Positions 29,847 through 35,465 of a stretch of DNA of 35,465 nt are shown here, piece after piece (the stretch's first letter is position 1; the number at the start of each line of letters is the position of its first letter). Source of the DNA: an uncultured Lachnospiraceae bacterium (GTDB lineage: Bacteria; Bacillota; Clostridia; Lachnospirales; Lachnospiraceae); the NCBI GenBank assembly GCA_934376945.1, contig CAKRPI010000008.1, forward strand, positions 1 through 35,465, in the 5' to 3' direction. Position numbers and translations under genes: made by a program. The notes under the pieces were generated by a model. That model saw only the letters and a program-made list of their open reading frames with translations. It was not told where the DNA came from and made no database searches.

Positions 29847-32800
29847 TCAGCTCCCGTGCTTTGCAGTTCCTGTGATTTTTTCCAGATCATCCAGCAGCAT
29901 ACGTACAGTGTCCAGTACCTGATCCGTTTCCTTGCCTCCCCGTTTCGGCCGTTCGTACAGAAAATATGGATTTTTTTCCACCTTGAATTTCAGCCTGCCC
30001 TTATAGATTTTTACAAATGCATCGATTCCAGACGGATCGATCTGTGCCTTTTCGTACAGCGTGATCCGGATCTCGTCACCTTTTTGCATCAGCTCTGTGA
30101 CGTAACAGCTATGTGCCTGCGCCTTCAGCCTTGCAACAATCAGCAGATTCTGTACGGCACGCGGCAGTTCTCCGAAACGATCCATCAGTTCTTCAAGCAT
30201 ATCATCATACTCTTCTTCATTCTGAATTCCGGAAATCCGCTTATAAATATCAAGCTTCTGCATTTCGTTGCGGATATAGCGCTCCGGAATATATGCATCA
30301 ATGTCAAGATCAAGCTCCGTTTCAAAATCTCCCGCAGCCGGTGCACCGCCCTGGAGCTCCCGAACCGATTCATTGAGCAGCTTACAGTACAGATCGTATC
30401 CGACTGCTTCCATATGACCGTGCTGTTCGCTTCCAAGCAGATTTCCGGCTCCCCGCAACTCCAGATCACGCATCGCGATCTTAAATCCACTTCCAAGCTC
30501 TGTAAATTCCCTGATTGCCGAAAGCCTCTTTTCTGCAATTTCTCTGAGCATTTTGTTGCGCCGGTACATCAAAAAGGCATATGACGTACGGTTCGAACGG
30601 CCGACACGTCCACGCAGCTGGTAAAGCTGGGAAAGACCGAGATTTTCCGCATCATGGATGATCATCGTGTTTGCATTCGAAATATCCAGCCCTGTCTCGA
30701 TGATCGTTGTCGTGACAAGCACATCTATCTCTCCATTGATAAATTCAAACATGATCTTTTCCAGCTCATGTTCTTTCATCTGTCCGTGTGCAAACGCTAC
30801 CTGCGCCTGCGGCACCAGCTCTGCGATTTTATTTGCCATCTCCACGATTGAGCTGACACGATTGTAAACGTAATAGACCTGTCCGCCCCGCGCCAGTTCC
30901 CTGCTGATCGCTTCACGCACCATCTCCTCATTGTACTCCATCACGTACGTCTGGATCGGCACGCGCTCCTGCGGCGCTTCCTCCAGCACACTCATGTCAC
31001 GGATTCCGACAAGACTCATATGAAGCGTTCGCGGAATCGGCGTCGCCGTCAAAGTAAGCACATCCACATCTGTTTTCAGCTGCTTGATCTTTTCCTTATG
31101 CGTAACACCAAAACGCTGCTCCTCATCAATGATCAGCAATCCCAGATCTTTATACTGCACATCCTTTGACAGCAGCCGGTGCGTACCGATCACGATATCA
31201 ACCAATCCTTTTTTCAGGTCCGTGATCGTTTTTTTCTGCTCGGACGGTGTCCTGAAACGGCACATCAGATCAACACGCACCGGAAAATCCTTCATTCGCT
31301 GTACAAAGGTATTGTAATGCTGCTGTGCCAGAATGGTCGTCGGAACAAGGTATGCCACCTGTTTGCCGTCCTGAACCGCTTTAAACGCCGCCCGGATCGC
31401 AATCTCCGTTTTTCCATATCCCACATCACCACAGACAAGACGATCCATGATCTTCCGACTCTGCATATCCTTCTTTACTGCTTCAATCGCGGTCAGCTGA
31501 TCGTCCGTCTCATCAAACGGGAACATTTCCTCAAATTCCTGCTGCCAGACGGTATCCTCGCTGTACGTAAACCCTTCCTTTCTCTCGCGTTCTGCGTACA
31601 GCTTCACCAGATCCTCTGCAATCGCACGGACTGCCGTGCGCACCCGTGTCTTCGTTTTATTCCATTCCTGTGTTCCGAGCTTATTAAGCTTCGGCGTTTT
31701 TGACGCATCGGAATCAGCGTATTTCTGAATGACATCAAGCTGTGTCGCCGGCACATAAAGACAGCTTCCTCCGGCGTACTCGATCTTCATATAATCCTTG
31801 GTAACCTTATCGACCTCTACCTTTTCAATTCCCTTATAGACGCCGAGTCCGTGATTTTCATGAACGACAAAATCACCGACGGAAAGCTCTGTAAAGCTTG
31901 CGATCCGGCTGCCCTCATACCGCTTCCGCTTCTTTTTCTTTTTATGCTCCTGTCCGAAAATATCACTTTCTGCGATTACAACAAATTTAATCAGCGGATA
32001 CTCATAGCCTCTGGCTGCACTGCCGTGTGTGATGAAAATCTCGCCCCTGGCTACTTCCCGCTCTTCATCCTCCGTATAATAGCTTGTCAGTCCTTCCTGG
32101 AGCAGATCATTTGCCAGACGCTGCCCGCGTGTGCGCGAGGCTGACAGAAGCACAACGCGGTATCCTTCCTTTTTCCACCTCTGCAGATCCTTTACCAGCA
32201 GCTCAAAGCTGTTGTTGTACGGATTGACCGACCGTACCGTCAGGCTGTATCTTCCGGAAACACTCCAGGGTGCACGGGCATTTTCCAGTGTGCAAAGCCC
32301 GACACTGTTGCGCCCGGAAAAAGCGGCTGCAATTTCCTGGCAGGAAAATAAAAGCTTCGTCATGCCCGGAAGTACGTATCCCTTTTCCAGCCGGTGCTCC
32401 ATACTTTCCCGGAATTCCTGCTCCACCGCATTTCCGCTCTCCAGAAGCCGATTTGGCTCATCAAGAAAAAACAGCGTATTTTCTGTGCCAAAATAATCCA
32501 GAAACGTTTCTGCTGCTCCGGTAAAATAATCAATACACCCCTCCATTGAGAGCGGCTCTCCAAATTCCTCCAGCTGATCCTGATACTCCTGCAGGAGATT
32601 TTTCACTCTGGAGGCCTCCTCCGGTTTTCCTTCCCTGCGAAACAGCTCCTCTGCCTTTTTTGCTTCATACGCAAGACGTTCCAGTGCTTTTTTTCGCTCC
32701 TTCGCATCCGCTATCAGCTCAGCCGCCGGATAGATCCGTACCTTCTCCTGATTTTCGATCGATCGCTGACTCTCCGCATCAAAGCAGCGAATAGAATCAA

Positions 32801-33392
32801 CCTCATCGCCCCATAGTTCGATACGGACCGGATTCTCCTCGGTCAGCGGATAAATATCAATGATACCGCCGCGAACAGCAAACTGTCCCGGCCCCTCTGT
32901 CTGTGCCGTCCTCTCATAGCCGAGCTCTGTCAGCTCACTTTTCAGCCAGTTTGTATCAAGTACACTTCCGACCTCGATCTCCAAAATCCTCTTTTTCCAT
33001 TTTTCAAACGGAACCAGATGATTCATACAGGCTGACATCGTCGTAATGACGGTCATCTCCGTTTTTTCCACCAGCGCCTTCAAAACCGCAATCCGCTGCT
33101 GCTCCAGAAGATTGCTGTGAATATCTGCCTGGAAAAAAATCAGATCCTTTGCCGGAAAATACAGGACATCCCGGTCAAAAAAGCGATAATTTTCATACAG
33201 CTCCTTTGCCCGAAGATCACTGTACGTAACAATAACTCTGTGGGAATACCCCTGTGAACTGCAGCTGATAAAGTGGGGCTTCTGCGGATCAATACAGCCC
33301 GTAACCTGGATCACGCCCCGGTTTTTCCGTATTTTACGTGTAATTTCCGAAAATTCCTCCAGCTGCAGCATTGGAGATGTCAATGCTTTCAT
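29847..33392 (-). CDS. mfd: Transcription-repair coupling factor
   Basis: 1181 residues, the normal size. Removes RNA polymerase stalled at DNA damage and recruits UvrA. Order: UvrB-homology region (residues 1-400, [13 protein letters not shown]), RNA-polymerase-interacting CarD-like domain near 500 ([18 protein letters not shown]), translocase with Walker [10 protein letters not shown] near 655, DEEQ box in [17 protein letters not shown] near 750, RecG-like TRG region ([12 protein letters not shown]), and the C-terminal UvrA-masking domain. ATG 33392 follows the pth stop by four bases. Its last codons and stop lie in a 32-bp-spaced direct repeat (29828-29847 and 29860-29879). Confidence 0.97.
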   Translation of the reverse strand: MKALTSPMLQLEEFSEITRKIRKNRGVIQVTGCIDPQKPHFISCSSQGYSHRVIVTYSDLRAKELYENYRFFDRDVLYFPAKDLIFFQADIHSNLLEQQRIAVLKALVEKTEMTVITTMSACMNHLVPFEKWKKRILEIEVGSVLDTNWLKSELTELGYERTAQTEGPGQFAVRGGIIDIYPLTEENPVRIELWGDEVDSIRCFDAESQRSIENQEKVRIYPAAELIADAKERKKALERLAYEAKKAEELFRREGKPEEASRVKNLLQEYQDQLEEFGEPLSMEGCIDYFTGAAETFLDYFGTENTLFFLDEPNRLLESGNAVEQEFRESMEHRLEKGYVLPGMTKLLFSCQEIAAAFSGRNSVGLCTLENARAPWSVSGRYSLTVRSVNPYNNSFELLVKDLQRWKKEGYRVVLLSASRTRGQRLANDLLQEGLTSYYTEDEEREVARGEIFITHGSAARGYEYPLIKFVVIAESDIFGQEHKKKKKRKRYEGSRIASFTELSVGDFVVHENHGLGVYKGIEKVEVDKVTKDYMKIEYAGGSCLYVPATQLDVIQKYADSDASKTPKLNKLGTQEWNKTKTRVRTAVRAIAEDLVKLYAERERKEGFTYSEDTVWQQEFEEMFPFDETDDQLTAIEAVKKDMQSRKIMDRLVCGDVGYGKTEIAIRAAFKAVQDGKQVAYLVPTTILAQQHYNTFVQRMKDFPVRVDLMCRFRTPSEQKKTITDLKKGLVDIVIGTHRLLSKDVQYKDLGLLIIDEEQRFGVTHKEKIKQLKTDVDVLTLTATPIPRTLHMSLVGIRDMSVLEEAPQERVPIQTYVMEYNEEMVREAISRELARGGQVYYVYNRVSSIVEMANKIAELVPQAQVAFAHGQMKEHELEKIMFEFINGEIDVLVTTTIIETGLDISNANTMIIHDAENLGLSQLYQLRGRVGRSNRTSYAFLMYRRNKMLREIAEKRLSAIREFTELGSGFKIAMRDLELRGAGNLLGSEQHGHMEAVGYDLYCKLLNESVRELQGGAPAAGDFETELDLDIDAYIPERYIRNEMQKLDIYKRISGIQNEEEYDDMLEELMDRFGELPRAVQNLLIVARLKAQAHSCYVTELMQKGDEIRITLYEKAQIDPSGIDAFVKIYKGRLKFKVEKNPYFLYERPKRGGKETDQVLDTVRMLLDDLEKITGTAKHGS

Positions 33393-33396
33393 ACGT

Positions 33397-33975
33397 TCAC
33401 GCTTTCGCCTTGTGGGTGTTGTACTCGTTCATGACCTGCTGCACTTCCTCCGTAAGAAGCGCTGCAGCCGCATCAGAAGCCCGGTCAAAAGATTCCTGCA
33501 TCACCTGCTGCTCCTCCTTCGAAAAATGACCGAGTACATAGTCAGCCAGATCCCAGCCCTGCGGCTTTTCTCCGACTCCGACCTTCACCCTGAGAAATAT
33601 CTGTGTGCCAAGATGTGTGATAATACTCTTGATTCCGTTGTGTCCTCCTGCACTTCCCTTTGTCCGGATGCGCAGCTGGCCAGGCTCCAGACTGATATCA
33701 TCATAAATTACAATCAGCTCCTGTTCCGGGTCGATCTTAAAAAAATCACACGCTGCGCGCAGACTTTCTCCGCTTAAATTCATATACGTCTGTGGCTTAA
33801 GGAGCAGTACCTTCTGTCCCCCGATATATCCTGTTCCGCACAGCGCCTGAAATTTTTTCATGTCAATCGAAATATGATGCTTTTCCGCCAGGCGGTCGAT
33901 CGATGCAAAACCGGCATTGTGCCGCGTATTTTCATATTCCCGCCCCGGATTTCCAAGTCCTGCTATTAAATACAT
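33397..33975 (-). CDS. pth: Peptidyl-tRNA hydrolase
   Basis: 192 residues; releases tRNA from prematurely dropped peptidyl-tRNA. Motifs: GLGNPGREYENTRHNAGF with the catalytic His, TYMNLSGES, IYDDISLEPGQLRIR and the GSAGGHNGIKSI turn. ATG 33975 matches the family start (MYLIAGLGNPG) and has GGAG at -11; the frame open to 34062 overlaps murF and is rejected. The pth-mfd order is common in Firmicutes. Confidence 0.96.
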   Translation of the reverse strand: MYLIAGLGNPGREYENTRHNAGFASIDRLAEKHHISIDMKKFQALCGTGYIGGQKVLLLKPQTYMNLSGESLRAACDFFKIDPEQELIVIYDDISLEPGQLRIRTKGSAGGHNGIKSIITHLGTQIFLRVKVGVGEKPQGWDLADYVLGHFSKEEQQVMQESFDRASDAAAALLTEEVQQVMNEYNTHKAKA

Positions 33976-33988
33976 GTTTTTTCTCCAA

Positions 33989-35359
33989 TTATTTTTCCGA
34001 CAGTGCTTCCACGACCTTCTCAAAATGCATGAAATGAGACGCCTTAACCAGCACCGTGTCACCGCTTTGAACCTGCTTATCCAGATCTGCCAGAAGTTCC
34101 AGAAGATCCTTATACCATCTTACATCTGCCTGTGGATTCTGCTCCCGGATTCCGTCTGCCAGATTTCTGCACAGTGGTCCTACGGTCAGAAAGCGATCAA
34201 TGTCAAGCTCTGCCGCATACGTTCCGACCTCATAGTGAAGCTCCTTTTCCTGCATTCCAAGCTCACCCATATCGCCAAGAACAGCAATCTTTCTGCCGAG
34301 TGCATCTTTGAGTACGCCCAGTGAGGACTTCATCGACATCGGGTTTGCGTTATAGCAGTCGTCAATGATCGTATAATGCTCTGTTGTAACAATATGGAAT
34401 CTTCCGCTCACCGGCTGCAGACTTTCAATTCCTTTTTTGATCTCCTTCAAGGTCAGGCCGTACTGCAGTCCCACCGCCGTACCTGCCAGCGCATTCAGCA
34501 CCATGTGAAGACCCGGAATCGGAACTGTCACTTCAAAGTTCCCCGCCGGTGTGTGAATACGGCATGCAATTCCTGAAAGCCCTTTTGTTTCCTCATGATC
34601 CGCGTATACCGCATTTTCCTTTCCGAATCCGAAGAATACAGGATGAATTCCCTTTACCTCCTGCAGTTTCTCCAGCTTATCATCTTCTCCATTTAAAATA
34701 ATATGCCCGTCCGGCTTTAAATAATCAAAAATTTCTGATTTTGCCAGCAGCACACCGTCCCGGTCACCAAGGAACTCCAAATGGCACTGTCCGATATTTG
34801 TGATGACACACGTATCCGGCTTTGCGATCTTCGCCAGCTCATGCATCTCACCAAAGTGACTGATCCCCATCTCCAGCACCGCAATTTCATCCTCTTCCCT
34901 CAGCCGGAAAATTGTCAGTGGAAGCCCGAGATCGTTATTGAAATTTCCTGCCGTCTTCAGCGTACGGTACTTTTGCGAGAGCACCGCTGCGATCATTTCC
35001 TTTGTACTCGTCTTGCCGACACTGCCTGTGATCCCTACCACCGGAATATTCAGCTGTTCCAGATAATATGCAGCAATCGCACCAAGTGCACGGATTGTAT
35101 GCTCCACTAAAATATAATTCCCGCTGCCCTCCGGAAGACGTTTTTCTGAAATCACACAGAGCGCACCCTTTTCGAATACACCCGAAATAAAATCATGGCC
35201 ATCGGCACGTTCTCCTTTGATTGCCGCAAATACGCCGCCCGGCTCTGCCCTGCGGCTGTCTGTTGTAATGGAGCTCACTTCACGGTCTGCATCTTCCATC
35301 CGTCCGATATAAGTACCGCCGCAGGCCTGTGCCATACGACCCGGTGTCATATTTTTCAT
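33989..35359 (-). CDS. murF: UDP-N-acetylmuramoyl-tripeptide--D-alanyl-D-alanine ligase
   Basis: 456 residues; adds D-Ala-D-Ala to the UDP-MurNAc tripeptide, the last cytosolic step of peptidoglycan precursor synthesis. Visible: the N-terminal substrate domain (ITTDSRRAEPGGVFAAIKGERADGHDF), ATP loop GITGSVGKTSTKE near residue 115, NFNNDLGLPLT, LEMGISHFGEM, NIGQCHLEFLG, and DDCYNANPMSMKSSL near 330. ATG at 35359 has AAAGGCGG. It is followed 13 bases later by pth; murF-pth-mfd looks like one transcript. Upstream bases 35360-35465 show no recognisable gene. Confidence 0.96.
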   Translation of the reverse strand: MKNMTPGRMAQACGGTYIGRMEDADREVSSITTDSRRAEPGGVFAAIKGERADGHDFISGVFEKGALCVISEKRLPEGSGNYILVEHTIRALGAIAAYYLEQLNIPVVGITGSVGKTSTKEMIAAVLSQKYRTLKTAGNFNNDLGLPLTIFRLREEDEIAVLEMGISHFGEMHELAKIAKPDTCVITNIGQCHLEFLGDRDGVLLAKSEIFDYLKPDGHIILNGEDDKLEKLQEVKGIHPVFFGFGKENAVYADHEETKGLSGIACRIHTPAGNFEVTVPIPGLHMVLNALAGTAVGLQYGLTLKEIKKGIESLQPVSGRFHIVTTEHYTIIDDCYNANPMSMKSSLGVLKDALGRKIAVLGDMGELGMQEKELHYEVGTYAAELDIDRFLTVGPLCRNLADGIREQNPQADVRWYKDLLELLADLDKQVQSGDTVLVKASHFMHFEKVVEALSEK

Positions 35360-35465
35360 TGTATAAATCCGCCTTTCTGCGCATGATATTCTATAGCGAT
35401 CCTCGTAAATAATGCATTTAAGGCAGTTCAGCAGAGTGCGAAAGACAAGGAAGATATCTGCAGGC

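Noticed and set aside
35360..35465. Possible promoter or upstream gene before murF
   Set aside because: TATAGA and TATCAT hexamers exist but no -35 at proper spacing, and no frame long enough to judge.

Overview
The window looks like chromosome from an anaerobic gut Firmicute of the Lachnospiraceae (Blautia or a close relative is my guess, from protein style, AGGAGG-type ribosome binding sites, sigma-A promoters and the arabinose gene set; no rRNA or marker gene here settles the genus). No tRNA, rRNA, CRISPR array or complete mobile element was seen. Most genes lie on the minus strand; one block (about 16.1-21.5 kb) is on the plus strand.

Layout. 1-0.9 kb: start of a transketolase and araD (L-arabinose use). 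1.2-7.0 kb: an ABC exporter pair, a LolD/MacB-type ATPase and an FtsX-type permease carrying about 840 residues of extracellular coiled coil. 7.3-10.4 kb: citrate synthase, then a zinc-ribbon/YARHG membrane protein behind an ArsR-type regulator. 10.5-21.5 kb: a hydroaromatic (quinate/shikimate) locus: two YdiB-like shikimate/quinate dehydrogenases, an Old Yellow Enzyme/dienoyl-CoA-reductase-like flavoprotein, a LysR regulator, an MFS carrier, a type I 3-dehydroquinate dehydratase and a complete TRAP transporter (Q-M-P). 21.7-22.5 kb: a chorismate mutase-shikimate kinase fusion, convergent with the TRAP genes. 22.6-24.5 kb: an L,D-transpeptidase. 24.8-27.4 kb: araR-araA with AraR-like operators. 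27.9-35.4 kb: a parvulin-like lipoprotein foldase, mfd, pth and murF. Positions 35360-35465 hold the murF upstream region; no gene was recognised there.

How it works together. The most interesting block is 10.5-21.5 kb. The enzymes would interconvert quinate, shikimate, 3-dehydroquinate and 3-dehydroshikimate using NAD(H); the flavoprotein is placed to reduce a ring C=C, making the cyclohexene acids an electron sink as well as a possible aromatic precursor supply. A LysR gene sits between the two halves, and both flanking promoter regions share the 10-mer GTTTGTGACA followed by TTATCAT.

Non-coding structure is rich: a dispersed hairpin repeat family (7.1, 17.5 and 21.5 kb, with a related module at 27.7 kb), an 80-bp palindromic MITE-like element after araA, and two opposite-facing copies of a roughly 52-bp element resembling the 3' end hairpin of IS200/IS605-type elements (0.15 and 11.75 kb). 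A 40-codon basic ORF overlaps the end of the first shikimate dehydrogenase gene by one base.
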